Origin: DASRJG01 sp964647625
GTDB lineage: Bacteria > Acidobacteriota > Polarisedimenticolia > Polarisedimenticolales > DASRJG01
DNA length: 64,000 nucleotides
NCBI GenBank assembly: GCA_964647625.1
Contig: CAZYHZ010000013.1
Span: 1 to 64,000 of the forward strand
Reading direction: 5' to 3'
This document shows, in pieces, positions 8,180 to 17,142 of the stretch. Made by a program: the position numbers and the translations under genes. The notes beneath the pieces were generated by a model. The model was not told the DNA's origin, did no database searches, and saw nothing but the letters and a program-made list of their open reading frames with translations. Within the stretch, counting starts at the first letter, position 1, and the number at the start of each line of letters is the position of its first letter.

Positions 8180-9715
8180 CTACTGGCATCCTCCGGCGCC
8201 GTTGCACGTCGAGGTCCCCGCGCACTCGTTGTCCGGGTCGGTGCCGGCGGCGATGTTCCCGCACGTGCCGTCGAGTCCGCTCCCTTTCTTCGCTGCGGAG
8301 CACGCCTGGCAGAGCCCATTGCACGCGGTGTTGCAGCAGACGCCGTCCGTGCACGAGCCCGAGGAGCACTGATTCCCCCCCAAACACGCCACCCCGTTCG
8401 CCCTCTTGGGGAAGCACACGTTGGTGGAGCAGAAGCTGCCGCTCGAGCAGTCTAGGTCGCTCGCGCAGTTTGACCGGCACGCCCCCGTGGAGCTATTGCA
8501 GGCGTACGGCGTACAGTCGGTTGTGGTCCCTGTGACGCAGGTGCCCGAGCCGCTACAGTTGGACTGCGCTTGTGACGACGACGGGCTCGTGCAGAACGCG
8601 GGCGCGCACTGTGTCGTGGGGCCGTACAGCGCGCAGCTGCCGGTGCCGCTGCACTGCCCGGTTTGACCGCAGCTCGTTGTCGGCTCGGTGCTGCAATCGT
8701 TGTCGGGGTCGGTGCCGCTGGCGACGTTCCCGCAGGTGCCGTTGGGGCCGGCTCCCTTCTTGATGGTGGAGCACGCCGTGCAGATGCCGCTGCACGCGGT
8801 GTTGCAGCAGAAGCCGTCAACACAGTTGCCCGACGCGCATTGGCTCCCGATGGAGCACGACGTCCCGTTGGCGAACCCCTGGCAGATCCCGGCCTGGCAA
8901 TTGCCGCTCTGGCAGTCGGCGTTGCCGTTGCACGTGCGTCCATTCGAGCAGGCGGGGCAATTGCCGCCGCCGCAGTCGATGTCGGTCTCGCTGCCGTTCT
9001 TCACGCTATCGGTGCAGGTAGGCGTCTGACAGATCCCGAACGAGCAGACGTGGCTCGTGCAATCGGCGTTGCCCTGGCAGTGCTTGCCGTCAGCGCACGC
9101 GGGGCAGGTGCCGCCTCCGCAGTCGGTGTCCGTCTCGGTGCCGTTCTTGACGCCGTCCACGCACGACGCGCCGGCGCACGTCTCCGCGCTGCAGACCGAC
9201 CCCGAGCAGTCGAGTCCCAGGCAGCAATGCAGGCCTGTCCCGCAGGGCGGGCAGGTGCCGCCGCCGCAGTCCACGTCGGTTTCCGATCCGTTGCGCAGGC
9301 CGTCCGCGCACGACCCCGCCGTGCAATCACCGGACGAGTCGACGGTGCGCGGTCCCGCGGTCGCATTTCCGGCGGGACCGCTAGTGGTGCAAGACGTCGC
9401 GACGACGAGGTACCAGTACAGGGCGCCCGGCGCGGGATCGTCCGAGAGGACCGGCCCGGTCGTCGTGTTGGAGAACGTCGCGATCGTGCACGAGTCGGCC
9501 GCTGCGGTCAGAAGCGCGGGGAAATCCGACTTCGTCCCGCGCTGCACGCGGTAGCCGCCCGGAGGGACGGCGGGATCCCACTGCAAGCAAGTCTTCGATC
9601 CGGCGCACCATGTGAGATTTGTGGCCTCGCCGGGAGCGGCCAGCACGGCCAATGAGCCGGCGGCCAAAGCGATCGCACACAGACACGCCAAAGATCGAAG
9701 CAAGCTGGTCATCAC
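8180..9715 (-). CDS. Secreted Cys-rich repeat protein
   Basis: 511 residues. A signal peptide ends near 28 (hydrophobic, then Ala-Ala-Pro). Residues 30-120 form an FN3-like domain. Then come three copies of a roughly 48-residue unit beginning 'DG.rNGsETDvDCGG.tCP.C', with 'C...aDC.sg.C' motifs, and a second Cys-rich half with 'gaGpnGTCGNvasGTDPDneC' repeats. Such modules occur in secreted proteins of Myxococcota and related soil bacteria, with dozens of Cys likely in disulfides. The function is unknown. Its stop lies 6 bp from that of the convergent anti-sigma gene. TATACT lies about 40 bp upstream of the start as a possible -10. Confidence 0.85.
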   Translation of the reverse strand: MMTSLLRSLACLCAIALAAGSLAVLAAPGEATNLTWCAGSKTCLQWDPAVPPGGYRVQRGTKSDFPALLTAAADSCTIATFSNTTTGPVLSDDPAPGALYWYLVVATSCTTSGPAGNATAGPRTVDSSGDCTAGSCADGLRNGSETDVDCGGGTCPPCGTGLHCCLGLDCSGSVCSAETCAGASCVDGVKNGTETDTDCGGGTCPACADGKHCQGNADCTSHVCSFGICQTPTCTDSVKNGSETDIDCGGGNCPACSNGRTCNGNADCQSGNCQAGICQGFANGTSCSIGSQCASGNCVDGFCCNTACSGICTACSTIKKGAGPNGTCGNVASGTDPDNDCSTEPTTSCGQTGQCSGTGSCALYGPTTQCAPAFCTSPSSSQAQSNCSGSGTCVTGTTTDCTPYACNSSTGACRSNCASDLDCSSGSFCSTNVCFPKRANGVACLGGNQCSSGSCTDGVCCNTACNGLCQACSAAKKGSGLDGTCGNIAAGTDPDNECAGTSTCNGAGGCQ

Positions 9716-9860
9716 GGATTCCCCCAGGTTACGGCTGAAAAGTATACGGCGAAAAGCCCGGCGCGAGGCGCTTTCCAGACACTCCGCACGCGTTTCCGGC
9801 AGCCGTGGTTTTTCGGGGAGGTCAGGAGTATAGAGGTTGGCAAACCGGGGAGAATCGGCG

Positions 9861-12800
9861 ATGCGATTCTATGCGGCTCTCACCGTCGTCGGGCTGTTGG
9901 GCCTTTCATCGCCGGCCGGCGTCGACGCGCTCGCGGCGGCTGCGACGGCGTCGACGGCAAGACAAAAAAAGCCCGCTCGGCACGCGCCTGTGCCGGCTGC
10001 ACCCAGTGGGCGGGGCCCGAGGGTCGACGCGGCAGCCGAGTCCACCGGCGGCTCCAAGATCGACACGATCACCGAATCGCACAACGAGCTGGGACAGACG
10101 GTCTACTCGATCTCGGCGTCGAATTTCGATATATCGCCGCCGCTGCGTGAGATGGCCGTCACGGCCGCGAGCGAGCCTTGCACGGAAGCGGAAGAGTCAA
10201 ACGCCGAGCCGCAGCTACCCGCGTCGCGCATCCTTCATTCCGATGTGCCCGACCCGGTCGTCCAGGTGGTGCCTTCGTCGGAGCGGTCCCTCGCTCAGAG
10301 CGGCGTGACTCCCGCGGCGCCCACGACGGGCTTCAATTTCCTCGGCGAGGGAATCAACAACGGTGGCACGCCCTCCGACAGTAACGGCTCGGTGGGCGGC
10401 AATCAGTTCGTCGAAACCGTCAATACGCAATTCCAGGTGTGGTCTCTGAATCGAGCCACCCAGACGGCGACATCGGTTCTCGGCCCGACGAACATCAACA
10501 GCTTGTGGAGCGGATTCGGCGGTCCCTGTCAGGCGTTGAACCAGGGTGACCCGGTCGTGCTCTACGACAAGCTGGCGAAGCGGTGGCTGATCTCGCGAAT
10601 CGCGTTCGCCTCTCCGACCTCCTACGAATGCGTGGCGCTGTCGACGACGCAGGATGCGACCGGTTCCTACGCCCGTTATGCGTTCGCCGTGCCCAACGGC
10701 CTGCTCGGAGACTACCCGCACTACGGCGTGTGGCCACCGAGCGCCTATCTCCTCTCGGCGCACGGCTTCTCGCCTTTCCAGGCCATCTTCGCGGCGCTCG
10801 ACCGGACGAAGATGATCGCCGGCAATTCGACCGCCACGTTGCTGGCGATCCTGGACCCGGCCGAGGGCGGCCACATGCCCGCGGATCTCGACGGATTCGC
10901 CCTGCCTCCGACCCAGGCGCCGGGCGTTTTCGTTTCGCTCCACGAGGACGGCGTGTACGTCTATCGGTTGAAAGTGAGTTTCACGGGGGCCGGCTCCATC
11001 TCCCGGACCCTTCAGGCCGTCGTGCCGATGGCACCCGCGTCCGCGGCCTGCGGTGGGGATCAGTGCATACCGCAGCCGGGGACCACGACCACCATCAGCT
11101 CGCTCGGAGGCCAGCTGATGTTCCGCGCGGCCTATCGCAACTTCATCGACCACGAATCGCTCGTCGTCTCCCATTCCGTCGATCCCGGCGTCAGCGGCGT
11201 CTTCTCCGGCGTCCGCTGGCACGACATTCGCCTTTCGGGAGGCCCTGACGCGACGTGCCCGGTCTATCCGTGCATGTACCAAGAAGGCACGATTGCGGAC
11301 GTGCCCTACGGTCGTAGCCGCTGGATGCCGTCGATGGCGATGGACAGCGCGGAAAACATTCTGGTCGGCTACAGCGCCAGCGGAACTTCGGACGGGATCG
11401 ACAACCACAGCATCCGCTACACTGGGCGCGCCAAAGCGGACCCGCCCGGCACGATGACGGCGCCCGAGACCATCATCGCCACGGGAACTGCCAACGAGGA
11501 GAGTTCCGTCCGTTGGGGCGATTACACCAGCATGAGCATCGATCCGTCCGATGACTGCACGTTTTGGTATGTCAACCAGTACTTCCCTGTGCTCGACGCC
11601 TGGTCGACGCAAGTTGCTTCTGCCACGTTCCCTTCGGGGAGCGGCGCCGGACAATGCCTCGCGTCGGCGTGCAACACGCGCCCGGGACTGCAGCCCGCGA
11701 TGGGCACGCCGGCGGTTCCCGGCAGCAATCAGGTCACGGTGAGCTGGACGGGCATTGTTCCCGCGCCGGGTGCCTACGCCATCGAACGGGCGGAGGGCAC
11801 CTGTGGCACCGAGGGGCTTTACCGCCCGTTGGCAGCGGTCGCCGGCACGATCACCAGCTTCACGGACACCAACGTGCAGGGAGGAGTGACTTATGCCTAC
11901 CGTGTGCGATCCGCCGCCGACGCTTCGGGGAGGTGTCAGGCTCAGTTGGCAGGGTTGTGCGTCAACGCGACCGCGACCGGCAATTGCAACCTGAAGCCGT
12001 CGTTCACCGGCGCGACGAGCGCGACCAGCGCGCAGCAGTCCAATTGCGGCGTGACGATCAACTGGACCGCGGGCACGTCGCAGTGCCCGCTCACGCCGAA
12101 CCTGCGTTACAGCGTCTTCCGCGGGACCGTGCCCGATGTCGTGCCGTCTCCGTCAAACCGGATCGCCGCGTGCATCGCCGGCCCGAGCTCGTACGTCGAC
12201 ACCGACAACCTCTCGAGCGGAACGACCTACTACTACGTGGTGCGTGCGGAAGATACGAGCGCCGGCAACGGAGGCGAGTGCGGCGGCAACGAAGAGACGA
12301 ACGGCGTGACGGTCTCGGGGACTCCCTACGCCGGAAGCACCCAATCGAACACCGGCACCTGGTCGGACGGCGGAGGAGACGGCACGTCATTCCTGCTGCT
12401 CAACGCCGCCGGCACGGGGAACACACCCGATCACTCGTGGCGCTTCGTCGGAACGACGAACGACGCCGGAGCCAATCACACGCCAGGCGGCGCCTACGCC
12501 TACCGTAACGCCGGCCCCGCGGCGGCCAACCTGTACCGTCCCTCCAGCTGCACGGAACTGCAAACGCCGTCGATCCTCGCCGCAGGATCGACCGTCAACC
12601 TGGGTTACTGGGAACGGCATCAGCTCGAATACCTTTTCGACGGTGTGGCCGTGGAGTATTCCGTCAACGGTGGCGCGTGGACCGATATTCCCGCTCCGAG
12701 CAACAGCCCAGGCCAAGGCTGTGACCCCGCGGACGCGACAAGCGACTGGGAGCCGTTGACCTGCCAGGTGCGCGACACCCCCAATCAATGCGGATTTCCG

Positions 12801-13445
12801 GACACGAAGGCGGTGTTCACCGGCCCCTACGGCAGCGGCACGTCGTGCGGTGATTTCGCGACGAGCCCGATCGTCAGCGCGTATGCCCACCGGTGCCATC
12901 AAATCACCGGCTTGAATCCGTACGACGCGATCAAGTTCCGATGGAGATTTTCCTCGGATTCCGCCGCGGATTACTCGGGGTTCTATCTCGACGACGTTTC
13001 GGTCGGAAACGTCAGGCTGCCGAACGCGTGCGTTCCGGACACCTGCTCCGGTCAGCCGGACGGGACGCCGTGCAACGACGGCGACAACTGTTCCATCAAC
13101 GACGCTTGCGCGGGAAACAGGTGCGCCGGCACGCCGACGGTCGATCTTTCCGCGACGCAGTTCCTTCGCGTCCAAGCGAACAAGACGACCTATTTCTGGG
13201 ATGCGACGCCGAACGCGCAGCAATACGACGTGGTTCGTGGGGCGCTCAGCGCGTTGCCCGTCGGGCCCGGGGGTGCGGACGAAGCCTGCTTCGACAATCT
13301 GGCGTCGACTTCGCTGTCGGATCTAGCACTGCCGGCGCCGAATACCGGATTCTGGTACATCTCGCGTGCGGAGTACGCCTGCGGGCCCGGCTCGTTCGGA
13401 CAGCGCAGCGACGGCACGGAGCGCGTCACGGCCACCTGCCCATAG
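9861..13445 (+). CDS. Large secreted beta-rich protein with FN3-like repeats and CP-ending C-terminal domain
   Basis: 1194 residues from the ATG at 9861 (GGGGAGAA upstream; an upstream TTG is less likely). The signal peptide covers 1-25. Residues about 150-600 resemble a propeller-type exoprotein ('GSVGGNQFVETVN', 'DPVVLYDKLAkRW', 'WGDYTSMSIDPSDDCTFWY'). Two FN3-like repeats ('YaieRaegtC', 'YsVFRGtvP') follow, then a jelly-roll-like region and a Cys-rich linker 'DGTPCNDGDNCSINDAC'. The last 105 residues form the domain shared with other secreted proteins here ('YDVVRGaLSaLP', 'TGFWYiSRAEYACGpGSFG'), ending exactly in Cys-Pro. The TAG stop is completed by the first base of the adjoining insertion sequence. 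Confidence 0.85.
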   Translation: MRFYAALTVVGLLGLSSPAGVDALAAAATASTARQKKPARHAPVPAAPSGRGPRVDAAAESTGGSKIDTITESHNELGQTVYSISASNFDISPPLREMAVTAASEPCTEAEESNAEPQLPASRILHSDVPDPVVQVVPSSERSLAQSGVTPAAPTTGFNFLGEGINNGGTPSDSNGSVGGNQFVETVNTQFQVWSLNRATQTATSVLGPTNINSLWSGFGGPCQALNQGDPVVLYDKLAKRWLISRIAFASPTSYECVALSTTQDATGSYARYAFAVPNGLLGDYPHYGVWPPSAYLLSAHGFSPFQAIFAALDRTKMIAGNSTATLLAILDPAEGGHMPADLDGFALPPTQAPGVFVSLHEDGVYVYRLKVSFTGAGSISRTLQAVVPMAPASAACGGDQCIPQPGTTTTISSLGGQLMFRAAYRNFIDHESLVVSHSVDPGVSGVFSGVRWHDIRLSGGPDATCPVYPCMYQEGTIADVPYGRSRWMPSMAMDSAENILVGYSASGTSDGIDNHSIRYTGRAKADPPGTMTAPETIIATGTANEESSVRWGDYTSMSIDPSDDCTFWYVNQYFPVLDAWSTQVASATFPSGSGAGQCLASACNTRPGLQPAMGTPAVPGSNQVTVSWTGIVPAPGAYAIERAEGTCGTEGLYRPLAAVAGTITSFTDTNVQGGVTYAYRVRSAADASGRCQAQLAGLCVNATATGNCNLKPSFTGATSATSAQQSNCGVTINWTAGTSQCPLTPNLRYSVFRGTVPDVVPSPSNRIAACIAGPSSYVDTDNLSSGTTYYYVVRAEDTSAGNGGECGGNEETNGVTVSGTPYAGSTQSNTGTWSDGGGDGTSFLLLNAAGTGNTPDHSWRFVGTTNDAGANHTPGGAYAYRNAGPAAANLYRPSSCTELQTPSILAAGSTVNLGYWERHQLEYLFDGVAVEYSVNGGAWTDIPAPSNSPGQGCDPADATSDWEPLTCQVRDTPNQCGFPDTKAVFTGPYGSGTSCGDFATSPIVSAYAHRCHQITGLNPYDAIKFRWRFSSDSAADYSGFYLDDVSVGNVRLPNACVPDTCSGQPDGTPCNDGDNCSINDACAGNRCAGTPTVDLSATQFLRVQANKTTYFWDATPNAQQYDVVRGALSALPVGPGGADEACFDNLASTSLSDLALPAPNTGFWYISRAEYACGPGSFGQRSDGTERVTATCP

Positions 13446-13460
13446 TGGTTCCGAGAATGT
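13445..13460 (+). repeat. Left terminal inverted repeat of the insertion sequence
   Basis: GTGGTTCCGAGAATGT matches the right end perfectly over 16 bp; identity is lost immediately inside. Its first base completes the TAG stop of the upstream secreted protein. Confidence 0.85.
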
Positions 13461-13512
13461 CGGTGTTTCGAGCATCGGATTGTTGCTCTTTTCGGTCTGA
13501 TCCCGGGATGGG

Positions 13513-14706
13513 CTAGTACGCCAGCTTGAGAGAGTGCGGCGGCGTACGCTTGAGCGTGGCCGTCGGCATCCGGCGGTCGTATAGCTCGGGCCAGGCGGCG
13601 ATTTCGGGCGTGCGTGATGGTTGGAGCCGGCGAGCGAAGACACGATCCCAGCTCCAAGGCGCATCGGTCAGTCCGAGCCACATCGCCGGCGTGATCGAAC
13701 GCGGCCGGCGCTCCGATCGGCCCTTGAGCAGATTGCGGAACACCGCGAACAGATGCAGCCGCTCGAGCTGCGCTTCCGTCCGCCGCCCGAACGCAATCGT
13801 CTCGCGGGTATGCGCCTTCACGGAGTGCCGTATGAAGCGGTGCAAGGTGTCGATCGGGAACATCGCCCGGTCTCGCGCCAGAGCCTCCGGCGAGCGCTTG
13901 GATCCTTTCGGCCCTCGGACTGGATTGGGGAAGACGCCATGCCTCACGAGACCACCGAGCGCGTGTCGCACGATGGCCCGCGCGTAGTCTCCCTTGTCGT
14001 CGGATAAGAACTGAATGGCTGGTGTGCCGGCTTTCGGCATCATGAAGTCGAGTTGGCGCGTCAGCGACCTTGCGTATGCACCCCGGACGGGCTTACCCGA
14101 TATCGAGTCCCAGTACTTCTGCCGTTTCCGCTGCGAGGGCGAGAGCTTTCCGCCGCGCCGGTGAGGCGCGAACCCGACGCCGTAGACGAACCAAGAATGA
14201 TGCCCGACCATCGTGCCCAACCCGCACGGGTGGTACTGAGTGCCGGTGAAGGTCTCGAAATCGTCGTAATTCAACGGTTCTCCAATGCGTTCAAGCGTGG
14301 CCAGACAGTGTCTCTGCAGCAACTGGGCGTGCCGCCCGAGCCGGGCGACACGCTTGGTCACCGTGCTGTGGACACAACCTGCCATCCGGGCGATCTGACG
14401 GTGGGCAGCGCCGTTGACGAGCCCGTGAACGATCGGCACGGTCAGCTCCGGTCGTTTCAAGTAGTAACTCGCCGAGAACGACTGCTGCGAGAAGCCCTTA
14501 CCGCAGGCGCCGCACGAAAACCGGGGGACGAGCCTGCGGTCGCAGAGCCGTGTGTAGCCCGTACCGAGGCGGCGGTAGCGAAACGCCGAAGATTCGACCC
14601 GATGCTGACAACAGTCGGGGCGCGGACAGAACTGAGGGACGAACCGATCGGCCGGGATGAGCTCGATGGGAACGGGTTGATCGAACACACCTGGAGGAAA
14701 ACGCAA
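13513..14706 (-). CDS. Transposase with N-terminal zinc ribbon
   Basis: 397 residues. An N-terminal zinc ribbon (Cys27/Cys32 with a later C-G-A-C-G-K pair at about 70-75) precedes a helix-turn-helix ('GaAHRQIARMaGcvHSTVTKRVarL'). Candidate DDE acids follow, in 'YDDFETF' and 'FLSDDKGDYA' and further downstream. The layout recalls IS1/IS1595-type transposases, but I cannot fix the family. The start is taken as the TTG at 14706; an in-frame GTG at 14688 is an alternative. The frame is undisturbed and fills the element between its inverted repeats. Confidence 0.8.
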   Translation of the reverse strand: MRFPPGVFDQPVPIELIPADRFVPQFCPRPDCCQHRVESSAFRYRRLGTGYTRLCDRRLVPRFSCGACGKGFSQQSFSASYYLKRPELTVPIVHGLVNGAAHRQIARMAGCVHSTVTKRVARLGRHAQLLQRHCLATLERIGEPLNYDDFETFTGTQYHPCGLGTMVGHHSWFVYGVGFAPHRRGGKLSPSQRKRQKYWDSISGKPVRGAYARSLTRQLDFMMPKAGTPAIQFLSDDKGDYARAIVRHALGGLVRHGVFPNPVRGPKGSKRSPEALARDRAMFPIDTLHRFIRHSVKAHTRETIAFGRRTEAQLERLHLFAVFRNLLKGRSERRPRSITPAMWLGLTDAPWSWDRVFARRLQPSRTPEIAAWPELYDRRMPTATLKRTPPHSLKLAY

Positions 14707-14793
14707 TCTCGGTGCCCGGGCGGCCGGCTAGAAACTCTTGAGATTCCGACCCCGAACTGTCCGCCGCTGCCCGCAGGCGGACAATTCGGACGA

Positions 14794-14809
14794 ACATTCT
14801 CGGAACCAC
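14794..14809 (-). repeat. Right terminal inverted repeat of the insertion sequence
   Basis: Exact reverse complement of the left end. Its outermost base provides the G of the TAG stop of mscL. Confidence 0.85.
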
Positions 14810-15252
14810 TATGGGCGCTTCTTCAGAAGGTCGCGGATTTCCCCCAGCACCACGAGCTCCGCCGGCGGCGGTGGCGGTGGGGCGGGCGTCGCGGCTTCTT
14901 CGGCAGCCATACGGGCCTTCATGTCGTTGACCATCCGGACCACGACGAAGACGGCGAAGGCCAGAATCAGCGTGTTGATCAGCACCGTGGTGAACTGCCC
15001 ATAGCCGAGCACGACGGCGCCCGCAACCTTCCGCGCCTCGCCGAGCGGAGTACCGTCCGGTACCACGCCCTTGAGGACGAAGTACATGTTGGAGAAGTCC
15101 ACCTTTGAAATCAGGCCCGTGAGCGGGACGATGAGCTCGTCGACGAACGACTTGAGGATCGTCGAGATCGCGCTCCCGATGATCACACCGACGGCGAGGT
15201 CTATGGCATTGCCCTTACCCACAAAGTCTCGGAAGTCCTTCACCATCGACAT
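14809..15252 (-). CDS. mscL: Large-conductance mechanosensitive channel
   Basis: 147 residues, the usual MscL length. The protein begins with 'KDFRDFVGKGNAIDLAVGVIIGsAIstIlkSfVDElI.PL', the N-terminal helix and pore-lining first membrane segment. A second hydrophobic segment lies at about 75-100 ('YGQFTTVLINTLILAFAVFVVVrmvN'), and the cytoplasmic helix ends in 'LgEIRDLLKK'. It releases solutes on osmotic downshock. The final Pro-stop codons CCA TAG adjoin the insertion sequence, which supplies the last G. Confidence 0.95.
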   Translation of the reverse strand: MSMVKDFRDFVGKGNAIDLAVGVIIGSAISTILKSFVDELIVPLTGLISKVDFSNMYFVLKGVVPDGTPLGEARKVAGAVVLGYGQFTTVLINTLILAFAVFVVVRMVNDMKARMAAEEAATPAPPPPPPAELVVLGEIRDLLKKRP

Positions 15253-15337
15253 CGTGTCGCTCCTTTCGTTGTTCGGGGGATGACCACCATCCCGCGGGGA
15301 TTCTATCGAGAGAACGCCATGCCCCGGCGTTTCGGGG

Positions 15338-17032
15338 TCACGCCGGCGCGGCGGCGGTGGGTCTCAGCCATTCGAACAGCGCAGACAGCGTGACGACGAT
15401 CCCGCATCCGATGACGTTGTACCAGAGGAAACCGATGTCCGACGTGAAGAACAGCACGAGGACCGTGGCCTGCGCCACGGCGGCCGCGATCAAGACCGGA
15501 GTCCCCGAGACTCGTTTGACGAAAAACGCCACGGCGAACAGGCCGAGCAGCGTGCCGTAGAAGATCGATCCCAGGATGTTGACGGCCTGGATCAGGTTGT
15601 CGATCAGCCCGGCGACGTTCGCGAAGCCGATCGCGATCACCCCCCACGCCGCGGTGAACAGCTTCGATGCCACGAGGTCCTGGCGCGGCGTCCTAGGCCG
15701 CGGACGCAGCCGCTTGAAGAAATCCACCGTCGTCGTCGAGCCCAGCGCGGCCAGCTCGCTCGACGTCGCGCTCATCGAGGCGCACAGGATCGCGGCGAGC
15801 AGCAAACCGACGAGCCCGGATGGAACGTAGCGCAGGATGAAGCTCAAGAAGACGTAGTCGGCGTCCTTGGTGTCGGCGCCCGGGACGGCGCGCTTGATCA
15901 GCGCCTTGGCATCCGCGCGAACTTCGGCGGCGCGAGCCGACGCATTCTTCAGCGCGCTCCGCGCGGCGTCGCGATCTCGGTCCGAGGCCGAGGCGAACAC
16001 CGTCGCCGCCGAACGCTGCGACTCGAACGCCTCGTCGTAGCGGCGCTCGAGGGTGGCAAGCTCCGGCGCGTGAGGCCCAGCCGCCACCCTCGCCAGCACG
16101 GGAGCGTTGAAGAAGAGCGGCGGGCGCACGAACAGGTAGAACACGAAGACCATGACGCCGATGAACAGGATCACGAACTGCATCGGCACCTTGAACAGTC
16201 CGTTGAACAGCAGGCCCAGCCGGCTCTCGGTGACGGAGCGGCCCGACAGGTAGCGCCCGACCTGCGACTGATCGGTGCCGAAGTAGGCCATCGCCAGGAA
16301 GAAGCCTCCGGTGATGCCGGACCAAAACGTGTAACGGCTGTTCACGTTGAGGTGAAAGTCGACGACGTTCATCCGGCCGAGCGCGCCCGCCAGGCGCACG
16401 GCACCCGCGGTCGTCACACCGGCGGGAAGCCTGTAAAGGATCAGGCCGAGCGCGACCGCCAGCCCGCCCATCATGACCACCATCTGCTGCTTCTGGGTCT
16501 CGCTCACCGTGGCCGTGCCGCCGGAGACCGTGTAGACGATGACCACGGCGCCCAGCACGACGATCATCACGTGGAGCGGCCATCCGAGGATCGTGCTCAT
16601 GATGATCGCCGGCGCGTAGATGGTGATCCCCGCGGCGAGCCCGCGCTGCAGCAGGAAGAGGAGAGCGCCGAGATACCGAACGCGCACGTCGAATCGATGC
16701 TCGAGGTACTCGTACGCCGTGTAGACCTTCAGCTTGTGGTAGATCGGCACGAACACCGCGGCGATGACGATCATCGCCAAGGGCAGCCCGAAATAGAACT
16801 GCACGAACCGCATGCCGTCGTCGAACCCCTGCCCGGGCGTCGACAGGAAGGTGATCGCGCTGGCCTGCGTGGCCATGATCGAAAGGCCGATGGTGGGCCA
16901 GCGCAGCGTGTAGTCGCCCCGGAAGTACGAGGCCATGTTCGAGGCGCCGCGCGTCTTCCACGCGCCGTAGATCACGATGAACGCGATCGTCCCGGTGAGG
17001 ACGGCCCAGTCGAGCCCGCTCACGAGGCCCAT
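15338..17032 (-). CDS. Sodium:solute symporter (SSS family)
   Basis: 564 residues and about 13-14 membrane helices, typical for SSS. Family marks include 'LDWavltgtIafIViYGaWKTRgasnmasYFrGdytLRWptiGlSIMATQASAITFlstPGqgfdDGMRFVQFYfGLPlAMiv', broken here for space, and 'YtAYEYLEhRFdvrvRyLgallFLLqRG'. The chosen start is the ATG at 17032, which opens the first helix; the frame upstream is the overlapping small gene. The start lies inside the last codons of the 40-residue membrane peptide gene. The ligand is unknown; as the last gene of the bacillithiol/PIG-L operon it may import a product of the secreted hydrolase. Confidence 0.9.
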   Translation of the reverse strand: MGLVSGLDWAVLTGTIAFIVIYGAWKTRGASNMASYFRGDYTLRWPTIGLSIMATQASAITFLSTPGQGFDDGMRFVQFYFGLPLAMIVIAAVFVPIYHKLKVYTAYEYLEHRFDVRVRYLGALLFLLQRGLAAGITIYAPAIIMSTILGWPLHVMIVVLGAVVIVYTVSGGTATVSETQKQQMVVMMGGLAVALGLILYRLPAGVTTAGAVRLAGALGRMNVVDFHLNVNSRYTFWSGITGGFFLAMAYFGTDQSQVGRYLSGRSVTESRLGLLFNGLFKVPMQFVILFIGVMVFVFYLFVRPPLFFNAPVLARVAAGPHAPELATLERRYDEAFESQRSAATVFASASDRDRDAARSALKNASARAAEVRADAKALIKRAVPGADTKDADYVFLSFILRYVPSGLVGLLLAAILCASMSATSSELAALGSTTTVDFFKRLRPRPRTPRQDLVASKLFTAAWGVIAIGFANVAGLIDNLIQAVNILGSIFYGTLLGLFAVAFFVKRVSGTPVLIAAAVAQATVLVLFFTSDIGFLWYNVIGCGIVVTLSALFEWLRPTAAAPA

Positions 17033-17142
17033 CTCGTGAGCGCGTAGAACAGGCCGATCAGGATGAAGAGAACGGACGCGACGAGCAGGTACACGTTCCG
17101 CCACGACCCGAGGACGGGCGGTTTGTCCTCGCCCTCGGTCAA
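17020..17142 (-). CDS. 40-residue single-span membrane peptide
   Basis: Too short for routine gene calling. A TTG start overlaps the PIG-L stop as TTGA, and the stop lies 13 bases inside the symporter gene. The product has an acidic head (T-E-G-E-D), then 'LGSWRNVY', one membrane helix at about 17-35 and a short 'LTRWAS' tail. Overlaps on both sides and the clean helix argue for a real gene. Small proteins of this shape occur directly upstream of SSS symporters in other operons, which suggests a symporter accessory subunit; that role is inferred. Confidence 0.7.
   Translation of the reverse strand: MTEGEDKPPVLGSWRNVYLLVASVLFILIGLFYALTRWAS

Larger units (their letters stand above)
13445..14809. 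mobile_element. Complete insertion sequence with 16-bp perfect inverted ends
   Basis: The 1365-bp element is bounded by GTGGTTCCGAGAATGT (13445-13460) and its exact reverse complement (14794-14809). The dinucleotide TA flanks both ends (13443-13444 and 14810-14811), which suggests TA target duplication. It carries a single transposase gene on the minus strand. Outside the TA the flanks GCCCA and TGGGC are complementary, so the joined target would be the palindrome GCCCATATGGGC. Both ends and the transposase look intact, so the insertion is probably recent. Confidence 0.85.
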
